Assembly (NCBI RefSeq): GCF_001570565.1
Contig: NZ_BBXE01000030.1
Location: 62,001 to 126,000 of the forward strand
Reading direction: 5' to 3'
Length of the DNA: 64,000 bases
DNA from: Herbidospora yilanensis
GTDB taxonomy: Bacteria > Actinomycetota > Actinomycetes > Streptosporangiales > Streptosporangiaceae
Positions within the stretch are counted from its first letter, which is position 1. Each line of letters begins with the position of its first letter. The translations under genes were made by a program, and so were the position numbers. Of this stretch, positions 25,840 to 34,732 are shown in pieces. The notes beneath the pieces are model-generated. The model was not told the origin of the DNA. It made no database searches and saw only the letters and a program-made list of their open reading frames with translations.

Positions 25840-26875
25840 CGGCACGCTGCGCCGGCTCCTCGACGAGCCGGACGGGGTCGCCGACGCCGACCGCGACCAC
25901 ATCGCCCACTGCCCCGCCTGCCAGGAAGGAGTGAACGTGGCCCGGGACGACGCCGCCTTCGCCGCCACCGTGCTCGGAACCGAGGTCGACGTGGACGTCG
26001 ACCGGGCCTGGACCCGCTTCTCCACCCGCCCGCCGGTGAAGGAGGCGACCGTCCTGGGCCGCTGGCGCTCCCGCCTGCGCAGTCCCGTCGTCGCCGTCGC
26101 CGGAGCGGCCGTCCTGGTCACCGGCGCGGGAGCGGCCGCCGCCGCCGACTGGCTCCAGATCTTCCAGACCGAGCGGGTCGCCCCGGTGACCGCGCCGCAG
26201 GCCGAGCTGGCCAAGATCCCCGAACTCGACGAGTTCGGCGACCTCGTCGTCACCGACGAGATCTCGGTACGCCGTGCGCGGGACGTCACCGCCGCCCAGG
26301 AGGCCTCGGGCCTGACGCTTCCGGTGGTGGCCGAACTCCCGCGCGGGGTGAGCGGCGCACCCGGCTACTACGTCGTCGGCAAGGCCGGCGGCACGTTCAC
26401 CTTCTCCGCCGCCACGACCGCGCGGACCGCCGCGAAGGCCGGGGCGACCGCCCCGCCGGTGCCGCCGGGCCTCGACGGCAGCCGGTTCAGGTTGTCGGCC
26501 GGGCCGGGCCTGGCGGCGGTGTGGGCCTCGGACCAGGAGATCCCCGCCCTGGTCGTCGCGCGGATCACCGCGCCGTCGGTCCACTCGGCGGGCGTCCCCT
26601 TCACCACCGTCCGCGACTACCTGACGTCGCTGACCTTCATCCCCGACGACGTCGCGGCCCAGTTGCGCGGCTTCTCCGGCGAGGGCACGCTGCCGCTGTT
26701 CTCCGCGGTCGAGGAGAAACAGACGTCCGTCACCGACGTCGGCGGACGCCCCGCCACGCTCGTCGGGAGCGGCTCCATGGCCGCGGTCGTCTGGGTGGAG
26801 AACGGCGTGGTCAACGCGGTCGCCGGCACACTCACCGCCGACGAGGTCCTGACCGTCGCCCGGGAGCTGCGATGA
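25823..26875 (+). CDS. membrane-bound anti-sigma factor (zinc-finger type)
   Basis: The 350-residue protein has an N-terminal HIAHCPACQ motif (26-34), the HxxxCxxC core of anti-sigma zinc domains, and one transmembrane helix at about 88-108 (SPVVAVAGAAVLVTGAGAAAAA). An extracytoplasmic domain of ~240 residues follows. It should hold the adjacent sigma factor inactive at the membrane until a signal reaches the outer domain. The ATG overlaps the sigma gene, and the TGA overlaps the ATG of the ABC ATPase gene by four bases, so the four genes are translationally coupled. The outer domain is not assigned to a known family. Confidence 0.85.
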   Translation: MRHPTDGTLRRLLDEPDGVADADRDHIAHCPACQEGVNVARDDAAFAATVLGTEVDVDVDRAWTRFSTRPPVKEATVLGRWRSRLRSPVVAVAGAAVLVTGAGAAAAADWLQIFQTERVAPVTAPQAELAKIPELDEFGDLVVTDEISVRRARDVTAAQEASGLTLPVVAELPRGVSGAPGYYVVGKAGGTFTFSAATTARTAAKAGATAPPVPPGLDGSRFRLSAGPGLAAVWASDQEIPALVVARITAPSVHSAGVPFTTVRDYLTSLTFIPDDVAAQLRGFSGEGTLPLFSAVEEKQTSVTDVGGRPATLVGSGSMAAVVWVENGVVNAVAGTLTADEVLTVARELR

Positions 26876-27765
26876 ACGCCGTCTGGACCTCCGGCCTGCG
26901 CAAACGCTACCGGAAGCGGACCGCCGTCGACGGGGTCTCCTGCTCCGTCGCCCGGGGCGAGGTGCTGGGCCTGCTCGGCCCGAACGGCGCCGGCAAGACC
27001 ACCGTCATCAAGATGATGCTCGGGCTGGTCCGCCCCGACGCGGGCGAGGTCATGCTCCTCGGCCGGCCGGTCGGCGACCCCCGGGCCCGCGCCAAGGTCG
27101 GCTACCTGCCGGAACTCTTCCGCTACCAGCCCTGGCTCAGCGCGAAGGAGGTCCTCGACCTGCACGTCCGGCTCGCCGGGGCCGACGTGCCCGACGGGGA
27201 ACGCCGCGACACCCTCGGGCTGGTCGGCCTCGCCGACCGGGCCCGCGACCGCGTCGGCGGGTTCTCCAAGGGCATGCAGCAGCGCCTCGGCCTGGCCGTC
27301 GCGCTCGTGGCCCGGCCCGAGTTCGTGGTGCTCGACGAGCCGACCAGCGCGCTCGACCCGGTGGGCCGGGCCGACGTGCGCGACATCCTGCTCTCGCTGA
27401 AGGAGCGCGGCGTGGCCGTGCTGCTCAACTCCCACCTGATCGGCGAGGTCGAGCGGGTCTGCGACCGCGTGGTCATCCTCGACCGCGGCCGCGTCGCCGC
27501 CTCGGGCACCCTCGCCGAACTGCTGGGCGGCCGGGAGTTGCGGCTCCGGCTGGAGAAGGTCACCTCCGAGGCGGAGGAACGCCTGCGGCGAGCCGGGCCG
27601 GTGAACCGCGACGGCGACCTGTTCACCGTCGTCGACCTGGACGCCGCCCTGATCCCCGAACTGGTGGCCGACCTGGTCGCGCTCGGCGTGCGGGTCCATT
27701 CGGTCGAACCCGGCCGCGTCAGCCTGGAAGACCGGCTGCTCGACATCCTGGGAAGTGAACGATGA
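26872..27765 (+). CDS. ABC transporter ATP-binding protein (exporter type)
   Basis: The 297-residue ATPase has Walker A GPNGAGKTT at ~36-44, a signature motif in the form FSKGMQQR, Walker B FVVLDEPTSALDP and the switch His in NSHLIGEVE. FSKGMQQR and the ~80-residue C-terminal extension are typical of ABC-2 exporter ATPases. It overlaps both neighbours by four bases (ATGA) and pairs with the permease gene next to it. Control by the upstream sigma/anti-sigma pair suggests export of, or resistance to, an envelope-active compound; the cargo is unknown. Confidence 0.93.
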   Translation: MNAVWTSGLRKRYRKRTAVDGVSCSVARGEVLGLLGPNGAGKTTVIKMMLGLVRPDAGEVMLLGRPVGDPRARAKVGYLPELFRYQPWLSAKEVLDLHVRLAGADVPDGERRDTLGLVGLADRARDRVGGFSKGMQQRLGLAVALVARPEFVVLDEPTSALDPVGRADVRDILLSLKERGVAVLLNSHLIGEVERVCDRVVILDRGRVAASGTLAELLGGRELRLRLEKVTSEAEERLRRAGPVNRDGDLFTVVDLDAALIPELVADLVALGVRVHSVEPGRVSLEDRLLDILGSER

Positions 27766-28616
27766 TCGTGCTCACCTTCGCCGGCCTCACCCTGCGCGAG
27801 GCCGCGCGCCGCAAGGTGCTGCGGGCGCTGGCCGTGTTGACGGTCGTGCTGCTCGCCCTGTCGGCGTGGGGCTTCCACACCCTCGTGACCAGGGAGTTCG
27901 ACGGCGCCCAGCTGACCAGCGGCGAACTGCGGCTGATCGCCTCCCAGCTCCTCAACCTGGTCATGTTCGGCCTCAGCCTGATCGCCGCCCTCGGCACCGC
28001 CTTCCTGGCCGGCCCGACCGTCGCCGGCGAGGTCGAGTCGGGCACCGCCCTGGCGATCCTGGCCCGCCCGATCCGGCGCTCGACCGTCCTGGTCGGCAAG
28101 TGGCTCGGCCTGGTCGCCTTCGGCGGTGGCTTCGTCGCCCTGGCCGGGCTGGCCCAGTTCGTGATCGTCTACGTCACCACCGGCTACTGGCCCTCCGGCC
28201 CGGTCACCGGCCTGGCGCTGCTCGCCTTCCAGACGGCCGTGCTGCTCACCCTGGGCCTGCTGTTCTCCACGCTGATCTCGCCGATGGCCTCGGGCGTGGT
28301 CGCCGTCGGCCTGTTCGGCGCGACCTGGATCGCCGGGGTGGTCGGGGGAGTGGGCCGCGGCCTCGGCAACGACAACGTCGCGGCCGTCGGGACGGTCTCC
28401 CAGATACTCCTCCCGACCGACGGGTTGTGGCGCAGCGCGATGTACGCGTTCCAGGACCCCGCCGCGCTGCTGGGATTCGGCGGCCCCGCGGTCAGGGGAG
28501 GCTTCCCCTTCCTGAGCGACACGCCGCTCACATGGACCTACCTCGCGTGGTCCGTCGTGTGGACCGCCCTGGTGCTGGGCCTCGCCGCCCTGGTGCTCAG
28601 ACGCCGCGATCTGTGA
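27762..28616 (+). CDS. ABC-2 type transporter permease
   Basis: The 284-residue protein has about six hydrophobic segments and the ABC-2 features VAGEVESGTALAILARPIRRS (about 87-107, cytoplasmic loop after the second helix) and a C-terminal LRRRDL. It is the membrane half of the exporter whose ATPase gene it overlaps by four bases. The operon ends here; a 24-bp inverted repeat lies 30 bases downstream. Confidence 0.9.
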   Translation: MIVLTFAGLTLREAARRKVLRALAVLTVVLLALSAWGFHTLVTREFDGAQLTSGELRLIASQLLNLVMFGLSLIAALGTAFLAGPTVAGEVESGTALAILARPIRRSTVLVGKWLGLVAFGGGFVALAGLAQFVIVYVTTGYWPSGPVTGLALLAFQTAVLLTLGLLFSTLISPMASGVVAVGLFGATWIAGVVGGVGRGLGNDNVAAVGTVSQILLPTDGLWRSAMYAFQDPAALLGFGGPAVRGGFPFLSDTPLTWTYLAWSVVWTALVLGLAALVLRRRDL

Positions 28617-28645
28617 TCCCGCGCAGGTCACAGGGACTTTTTGCG

Positions 28646-28669
28646 GAGGTGAACGAAGGATTTCACCTC
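28646..28669. promoter_or_regulatory. inverted repeat between ABC-2 permease and GH92 genes
   Basis: Arms GAGGTGAA and TTCACCTC flank an 8-base spacer. It may be an operator for the GH92/GT4 pair or part of the exporter operon's end; a run of T at 28639-28642 lies before, not after, the repeat. Confidence 0.55.
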
Positions 28670-28711
28670 GCCGAAACCTAAGCCCGGTCCGGGTCCGGAT
28701 AGTGTCTCCCC

Positions 28712-30952
28712 ATTCTCGACAACGTTGATCCCTTCATCGGCACCGCGGCCACCGACCTGCCCCCGGCAGGCGGCCTGGCCGCCACATGGTGGTGGCCGAA
28801 ACCGCAGGTGGGCAACACCCACCCCGGGGCCACCTCACCCCTCGGCATGGTCTCGGCCTGTGCCTACTCCGGCGCCTACCCGACCGGTTACGGTCGTTAC
28901 GCCAAGAACACCGAAGGCGTGCCCGAGGAGATGTTCGACCGTCTCCAGGCCAGCGGGTTCACCCACTTCCAGCAGTCGGGCACCGGCGCGATCCGCAAGT
29001 ACTACAACTACGTGCGGGTCACCCCGATGGTGCAGCCCCTCGACGACCTCGGCCAGTCGTGGTCGCTGGCCGACGAGGAGGCCTCGCCCGGCTACTACGC
29101 CGCCACCCTCGACACCGGCATCCGGTGCGAGGTCACGGTCGGCCAGAAGGTGGCCGTCCACCGCTACACCTTCCCGCGGCACAGCAGCGCCCGTGTCGTC
29201 GTCGACCTGTCCTGCGGCGGGCTCGCCATCGACCTCGGCCGCACCGTCCCGCTGCGCGCGCAGGTCGAGAACATCGGCCACGGCCAGGTGCAGGGCACCG
29301 TCGTCATGGAGGGCGTGCCGCTCTCGGTGTACGTCGACGTCGACGCCCCCGGCTGGCGGCAGATGCTCTGGTACGACCGCCGGCTCATCGACGGCGGCAC
29401 CCGCCTCGACTTCGACAGCATCCGGCACACCACGCTGCGCCCCTTCGGCATGCTCTACATGGGCCCGACGCGGGCCGGGCAGACGATCGAGGTCCGCATG
29501 GGCTTCTCGCTGCGCGGCTGCGACCAGGCCAAACGGAACCTGGAGCGCGAGTGCGGCCTCGGCCAGCCCTCGTTCGACATCGTCAAGCTGCGCACCCGCG
29601 CCCGCTGGGGCGACCACCTCGACCGGGTCAAGGTCGACGGCGGCACCCCGGCCCGGCAGACGGTCTACTCCACCGCGCTCTACCACTCGCTGATCAAGCC
29701 GTGCATCGTCGACGACGAGAGCCCGTTCTGGCCGAGCAACGGGCCCTACGCCTTCGACGTCTGCACGATGTGGGACATCTACAAGACCCAGCTCCCGCTG
29801 CTCATGGCCATCGCCCCCGACCGGGCCTCCGGCCTGCTCGAATCGCTGATCCGGGTGTGCGAGGAAGAGGGCAACTTCCCGATCGGCTACCGCATGGCCC
29901 GCGGCGCCGACCGGTTCTTCCGCCAGGGCAGCGCGCTGGCCCACACCGCGCTCGCCGACGCCCACGCCCTCGACCTCGACGGCATCGAGTGGAGCTGGGC
30001 GCTCGTCCACATGACCGATGACCTGCGCCGCATGTACGGCGAGGACTTCTTCGAGCACGGCGTCGTCCACCCGATCACCCACACCCTCGACCTGGCCTAC
30101 GGCCACCACCTGACCGCCCAGCTCGCCCGCGCGCTGAACGACACCCGGCTCGCCGACGACCTGGCCCGCCGCGCCCACGGCTGGGTCAACGCCTTCGACC
30201 CCGGCACCGGCCTGCTGCGCGACTCCGAGTTCTACGAGGGCGGCAAGTGGAACTACTCGTTCCGGCTGCTGCACGACATGGCCGCCCGCATCGCGCTCGC
30301 GGGCGGCGACGCCGGCTTCATCGGCAAGCTCGACCAGTTCTTCGGCTACGGCGCCGCCCCGGTCAAACAGGCCGGCCGGCGCCCGCAGCAGGCCGAGATG
30401 GCCGCCGGATACGCCCTCAACCGCTTCGAGGGCCTCAACAACGAGCCCGACATGGAGGCCCCCTGGGCCTACCACTACGCGGGCCGACCCGACCGCACCG
30501 CCGAGGTCGTCCACTCCGCGCTCACGTGGCAGTTCGGAACCGGCCCCGGCGGCCTGCCCGGCAACGACGACTCCGGCGGCCTGAGCTCCTGGTACATCTG
30601 GGCCTCGCTCGGGCTCTTCCCGGTGGCCGGGCAGAACCTCTTCCTCGTCAACGCGCCCGCGTTCGAACGGGCCGCGCTGCGGGTAAGAGAAGGCGAGTTC
30701 GTCATCGAGACCAGCGGCCTCAAAGAGGCGCCGATCAGCTCCGACGGCGCCGAGCGTGAGCCCCCGGTCCAATACGTCCAGTCGGCCACCCTCAACGGCC
30801 GTCCACTGGATGCGGCCCACCTGACTGCCGCGACCGTCCATCGGGGCGGCAGACTGCACCTGCGACTCGGCCCCGAGCCATCGGGATGGGGGCGGGGTGT
30901 CCGCCCGCCGTCCCTGTCCGATTCCCCTGCGCTATCGGAGGAGACTCGATGA
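28712..30952 (+). CDS. GH92 family alpha-mannosidase, apparent ATT start
   Basis: Glycoside hydrolase family 92 enzymes are calcium-dependent exo-alpha-mannosidases. The family N-terminus is visible as VDPFIGTAATD and VGNTHPGATSPLGM. Later motifs include FDVCTMWDIYKTQLPL, GLNNEPDMEAPW and GGLPGNDDSGGLSSWY (about 612-628 of 746). The conserved N-terminus runs upstream of the first ATG/GTG/TTG (GTG 28808), back to a TAG at 28700. The only near-cognate start before VDPFIG is ATT at 28712, giving M/I-L-D-N-V-D-P. Translation therefore starts at ATT or the 5' end is altered. No signal peptide is seen, so it may be cytoplasmic. It is coupled to the GT4 gene. Confidence 0.85.
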   Translation: MLDNVDPFIGTAATDLPPAGGLAATWWWPKPQVGNTHPGATSPLGMVSACAYSGAYPTGYGRYAKNTEGVPEEMFDRLQASGFTHFQQSGTGAIRKYYNYVRVTPMVQPLDDLGQSWSLADEEASPGYYAATLDTGIRCEVTVGQKVAVHRYTFPRHSSARVVVDLSCGGLAIDLGRTVPLRAQVENIGHGQVQGTVVMEGVPLSVYVDVDAPGWRQMLWYDRRLIDGGTRLDFDSIRHTTLRPFGMLYMGPTRAGQTIEVRMGFSLRGCDQAKRNLERECGLGQPSFDIVKLRTRARWGDHLDRVKVDGGTPARQTVYSTALYHSLIKPCIVDDESPFWPSNGPYAFDVCTMWDIYKTQLPLLMAIAPDRASGLLESLIRVCEEEGNFPIGYRMARGADRFFRQGSALAHTALADAHALDLDGIEWSWALVHMTDDLRRMYGEDFFEHGVVHPITHTLDLAYGHHLTAQLARALNDTRLADDLARRAHGWVNAFDPGTGLLRDSEFYEGGKWNYSFRLLHDMAARIALAGGDAGFIGKLDQFFGYGAAPVKQAGRRPQQAEMAAGYALNRFEGLNNEPDMEAPWAYHYAGRPDRTAEVVHSALTWQFGTGPGGLPGNDDSGGLSSWYIWASLGLFPVAGQNLFLVNAPAFERAALRVREGEFVIETSGLKEAPISSDGAEREPPVQYVQSATLNGRPLDAAHLTAATVHRGGRLHLRLGPEPSGWGRGVRPPSLSDSPALSEETR

Positions 30953-32220
30953 CCCACCCCCGTCGCCGCCTTGTGATCGTGGTCAGGGCCGACCCGGTCA
31001 TCTGCGGCCATTCCGGCGAGGCCCGCAACCTCGCCGAGGTGGCGCTCACCCGTGGATATGACGACGTCAGGCTGCTGACCTGGCCCATCCCGGCCCTCCA
31101 GGCCGCCGGGCTGCCGTTGAAGCCGCTCGACCGGCTGCTGCCGTACAGCCCCGGCATCACCGTCGAACGTCCCGAACCGGTCGGTGACTACCGGGTGCCC
31201 GACGGCCGCCACCTGGCCGGCCTGACCGGGCGTCTGGTCGAACTGCTGGCCGAGCCGGTGCCGACGACGTGCCTGTCGATGTACATCGTCCCCCATGCCA
31301 ACGTCGTGCTCGACGCCGTCAACGCGGCCAGGGCGGCGGGCTTCGATCCCGACGTCCGCACCCTCGTGAAGGCCGTCGGCTCCGACGTCACCAACGTCAT
31401 CCGCAACTGCCTGCGCGACAACCACTTCGGCGCCGCGACGGCGCTGTTCACCACGTTCCTGGCCAACGACGAGGTCGTGGCGGTCTCCGACTACACCCGC
31501 GACGAGATCATCGAGGCGGCGGAGCAGGTCGACGCCCACGTCGGCACCACGTTCGCCGAACAGTGCCGCCGCCGGGTGACGGTCAGCTACCCGCCGATCG
31601 ACTCCTCGGCGTTCCTCGACCCCGACCCGGCCCTGGTCGACGCCGCCCTCGCGCGCCGCGGCCTGGAACGCGACGGCTACCTGCTGTTCCTGTCCCGGGT
31701 CACCCCGGCGAAGGGCATCTTCGACCTGCTGGCCGCCTACCGGCAGGCCCGCAGCCGGGAGAAGGTCAAACTCGTGGTGGCAGGCACGGGCACCGCGCTC
31801 GCCCAGGTCCAGGCGATCGCGGCGGCCGACGAACACGTCGTCGTCCTCACCGACGTCGACGACAACGAGAAGCCGCTGCTCATGCGGGGGAGCGCGGCCT
31901 ACGTGCTGCCGACCAAACCCGAACCCGACTTCGTCGAGACGTTCGGCATCGCCCTGGCCGAGAAGATGCTGGCGGGCGGCGGCCCGATCATCACCACCGA
32001 CACCGGCGGAACCCTCGAAGCGGTCGGCGACGCGGCGATCATCGTCGACCAGGGCGACGTCACGGGCATCGCGGCGGCGATCGACCGGGTGGTCCTCGAC
32101 ATGAACGGGACCGAACGCCGTGAGATGGAACTCCGGGCCCGCGAGTGGGCCATGCAGTTCGACCGCGCGGCCGTCTTCGACGACCTGTTCCCGGAGACGG
32201 CGCTCCGCCAGAGCGCCTGA
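30949..32220 (+). CDS. GT4-like glycosyltransferase
   Basis: The 423-residue protein has a GT-B fold. The C-terminal nucleotide-sugar half begins LLFLSRVTPAKGIFDLLAAY (about 242) and contains the EPDFVETFGIALAE segment, whose two Glu residues form the EX7E motif of family 4 retaining transferases. The N-terminal half is unusual in starting with VIVVRADPVICGHSGEARNLAEVAL. The ATG overlaps the TGA of the GH92 gene by four bases, so a mannosidase and a glycosyltransferase are made together, possibly for remodelling of a mannosyl glycan. Donor and acceptor are unknown. Confidence 0.85.
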   Translation: MTHPRRRLVIVVRADPVICGHSGEARNLAEVALTRGYDDVRLLTWPIPALQAAGLPLKPLDRLLPYSPGITVERPEPVGDYRVPDGRHLAGLTGRLVELLAEPVPTTCLSMYIVPHANVVLDAVNAARAAGFDPDVRTLVKAVGSDVTNVIRNCLRDNHFGAATALFTTFLANDEVVAVSDYTRDEIIEAAEQVDAHVGTTFAEQCRRRVTVSYPPIDSSAFLDPDPALVDAALARRGLERDGYLLFLSRVTPAKGIFDLLAAYRQARSREKVKLVVAGTGTALAQVQAIAAADEHVVVLTDVDDNEKPLLMRGSAAYVLPTKPEPDFVETFGIALAEKMLAGGGPIITTDTGGTLEAVGDAAIIVDQGDVTGIAAAIDRVVLDMNGTERREMELRAREWAMQFDRAAVFDDLFPETALRQSA

Positions 32221-32232
32221 CCGAGATCGACG

Positions 32233-32266
32233 CCGGCCCGGACGGATCACTTGCCGTCCGGGCCGG
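32233..32266. terminator. bidirectional terminator between GT4 and histidine kinase genes
   Basis: Thirteen-base perfect arms (CCGGCCCGGACGG and its complement) enclose an 8-base loop. It sits between two converging stop codons and can serve both. Confidence 0.88.
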
Positions 32267-32267
32267 T

Positions 32268-33419
32268 TCACTTCAGCGGCAGCGCCGCCCGCACCCGGAA
32301 GCCGCCGTTCACCGCGGGCCCGGCGTCGAGGGAGCCGTGGAACAGCGCGGCCCGCTCGCGCATCCCGATCAGGCCGTGGCCGCCGGGCGTGTGGGGCCCG
32401 GCCCGGAAGCCGTCGCGGGGGCCGTCGTCGGTGACGTCGATACGCAGTTCGCCCGGCCCGTGGTCGATCGTGACCGTCACCCGGGTCGGCCCGGCGTGTT
32501 TCACGGTGTTGGTCAGCGCCTCCTGGACGATCCGATAGGCCGACAGGTCGAGGCCCGCCGGCAACGGCCGGGGCTCGCCGATCACCTCGACCGTCACGTC
32601 GAGCCCGGCCGTGCGTGACTGCTCCACCAGCTCGCCGACGCGGGCCAGGCCCGGCTGCGGCAGACGGCTGTCGGTGGCCGGGCCGCGCAGCAGGTGGAGC
32701 ATACGCTGGAGCTCCTCGACCGCGCCCCGGCCGGTCGCCTCGATCTGGCTCAGCGCCTCGCGCTCCCGGCCCAGGTCGGCGGGGAGCCGGCGGCGCAGGC
32801 CGCCCGCCTGCATCGTCATCATGCTGACGCTGCTGGCGACGATGTCGTGCAGCTCGCGGGCCAGCCGGGCCTGCTCCTCGGCGACCGCCTCCCGCACCAG
32901 TTGCTCACTGCGCGCCACCACGGCGTCGGTGCGCTCGTCGGCGCGGCGGGCCAGCACCTGGTAGCGGCGGACGCCGACCCCGGCGCCGCCCGCGATGGCC
33001 GACATGCCCGCCGCGATGGCGTACTCGGCGAACTCGGCCCCGCCGTAGGTCAGGCCCATGGTGGCCACGAAGACGACCGTGGCCACCACCCCGAACAGGG
33101 CCCGCGTGCTGCGCAGCCGCGCCTGGCTGAGCACCGTGAACAGGAAGACCAGCTCGGTCAGCCACTGCCAGGCGGCGGCGTCCTCCAGGGTGAACACGAA
33201 GAGCGCGCTCGACGCGACGGTGTAGACGGTCATCGTCCAGACGGGGGCGACGCGGCGGAACAGCACCAGGACCGCGGTGGCGATCCCCCCGGCCACCCAC
33301 AACGCCGGGACCGGCCGCTCCGACAGGTCGGTTCCGCCGGTCACTTCCTCGATGACGGCGAACAGCCCGACCGCCACGGCCGCCAGGCTGTCGGCCGCGC
33401 TCAGCCGGGTACCACGCAC
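32268..33419 (-). CDS. NarL-type sensor histidine kinase, without adjacent response regulator
   Basis: The 383-residue protein has about five membrane segments (11-150), then a HisKA_3 domain with LARELHDIVASSVS (phospho-accepting His191) and a HATPase with IVQEALTNTVKHA and GGHGLIGMRERA. This is the layout of kinases that usually pair with LuxR-type response regulators, but no regulator gene is adjacent: the upstream gene points away and the downstream gene converges. GTG 33419 is my start, because a longer frame to 33911 is antisense to the next gene. It is therefore an orphan kinase or works with a distant partner. Confidence 0.88.
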   Translation of the reverse strand: MRGTRLSAADSLAAVAVGLFAVIEEVTGGTDLSERPVPALWVAGGIATAVLVLFRRVAPVWTMTVYTVASSALFVFTLEDAAAWQWLTELVFLFTVLSQARLRSTRALFGVVATVVFVATMGLTYGGAEFAEYAIAAGMSAIAGGAGVGVRRYQVLARRADERTDAVVARSEQLVREAVAEEQARLARELHDIVASSVSMMTMQAGGLRRRLPADLGREREALSQIEATGRGAVEELQRMLHLLRGPATDSRLPQPGLARVGELVEQSRTAGLDVTVEVIGEPRPLPAGLDLSAYRIVQEALTNTVKHAGPTRVTVTIDHGPGELRIDVTDDGPRDGFRAGPHTPGGHGLIGMRERAALFHGSLDAGPAVNGGFRVRAALPLK

Positions 33420-33548
33420 GGGATGAGCGTAGTGCGACTTGTGCCGACATCGATCAGGCGAGGAGCCGGTCGAGCGTCGTCGATCTCGTCCCGACCAATT
33501 AAGCGTATACAGAGGACAGGGAGGCCATGCCGCTGGTCTACTAGACGT

Positions 33549-33947
33549 ATGCAGATGAGAACAATGCGCTTCATGAGCGCAGACAAGTGGACGGAGACCC
33601 TGACCCACCTCGCGGAGGCCATCCGCACGTCGGAGATCCCCGGCGACCTGGGGATCACCCAGGTCACGCTGGAGCCCATGGTGGACTCCGAGGGCGACGA
33701 CGGCCTGTGGGCCCACATCGTCATGGACGGCGCCGACGAGAACGGCTGGTCCGCCGAGTTGTGCAACGCCCTGCACCGGAACTGCAACCGGCTGGCCGCC
33801 GAACACGACCTCGACCACTACGTCTACACCCGGGTCTACAGTCCGCAGGACTGGTCCGAGAAGGATCTCGTCGAGGACGACGACGCGGAGGGAGCAGCGT
33901 TCACCGAACACCTCGGTCGGCTGCTGTCCGGGACGGAGGACGCGTGA
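33549..33947 (+). CDS. small acidic hypothetical protein paired with a HEPN-like gene
   Basis: The 132-residue soluble protein is strongly acidic (SEGDDG, SEKDLVEDDDAEG) and no family is recognised. Four in-frame ATG codons (33549, 33555, 33564, 33573) could start it and none has a clear ribosome site, so the start is uncertain. Its TGA overlaps the GTG of the next gene (GTGA), indicating translational coupling. A short acidic protein encoded just ahead of a basic HEPN-like protein is a common layout for toxin-antitoxin or minimal nucleotidyltransferase/HEPN pairs, but this protein has no visible GSx10DxD motif. Confidence 0.65.
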   Translation: MQMRTMRFMSADKWTETLTHLAEAIRTSEIPGDLGITQVTLEPMVDSEGDDGLWAHIVMDGADENGWSAELCNALHRNCNRLAAEHDLDHYVYTRVYSPQDWSEKDLVEDDDAEGAAFTEHLGRLLSGTEDA

Positions 33948-34492
33948 AGCACGTGTTCAAGGCGGAGGAGTACCTGCACCTCGCCGACCTGATCGCGGGC
34001 CGAGCCGCCGGGCCGGGCCGTCCCCGGACCGCGCACCTGCGCCGGGCGACCTCGACGGCGTATTACGCGGTGTTCCACGAACTCGTCGGCCAGGGCGCGC
34101 GCCGGGTCGCCGGGACGGGTCAGGAGGATCACCGGCACACCATCAGCCGGTGGTACGCCCACGGCAACTTCCGGCAGACCGCCCGATGGGTGGAGGCGAT
34201 CACGACGAAGAAGAGTGTGCCCGAGGGGGTGCGGCGACTACTCGGTCCCAACGACCACGTCGACCCCGACCTCGCCGCACTCTCCGAATCGTTCAGCGAA
34301 CTCCAGCAGGCCCGGCACGCCGCGGACTACGACCCCGAGTACAACGCCATCCGGGCCGACACTCTGGGGCACGTGACCAGGGCGAAGACGGCGGTCGAGG
34401 CGATCCGGCGGATGGACAGGGGGAAGGTCCAGGCGTTCGACATGTTCCTGCTGCTGTCGCTCGGCGGAGAGCGGATGGTCCGGAACTCCTGA
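33944..34492 (+). CDS. HEPN-like domain protein
   Basis: The 182-residue alpha-helical protein contains LRRATSTAYYAVFHEL at about 32-47 and QQARHAADYDP at about 125-135, both like HEPN superfamily helices. The catalytic RNase motif R-x4-6-H of toxic HEPN proteins is not clearly present, so RNase activity is uncertain. The GTG start overlaps the stop of the upstream acidic protein. It could be a toxin component or simply a coupled protein of unknown role; the HEPN assignment is by eye. Confidence 0.6.
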   Translation: MKHVFKAEEYLHLADLIAGRAAGPGRPRTAHLRRATSTAYYAVFHELVGQGARRVAGTGQEDHRHTISRWYAHGNFRQTARWVEAITTKKSVPEGVRRLLGPNDHVDPDLAALSESFSELQQARHAADYDPEYNAIRADTLGHVTRAKTAVEAIRRMDRGKVQAFDMFLLLSLGGERMVRNS

Positions 34493-34732
34493 CCACGCTC
34501 GACTGAACGTGATCCGGTTCGTCGCTGTCCGATAGCGGGAAAGAAAGCCACCCGCAGGATCAGACAGCCGACGAACCCCGGCCATCACCAGGGCACCCGC
34601 AAATCTCGCGTCTCTGGGCGTCGACGTGCCCATCGGTCGTGACCTCGACGAAGGTCATTGTCTCGTCGAGGCGTCCGACGGCCGGCTTCCGCGCCGCCGC
34701 CGTTCGGCGTCAGCGCGGAAGGTCAACCGGCG

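Noticed and set aside
32268-33911. 547-residue form of the histidine kinase
   Set aside because: The N-terminal extension is antisense to the acidic gene at 33549 and lacks kinase-family features.
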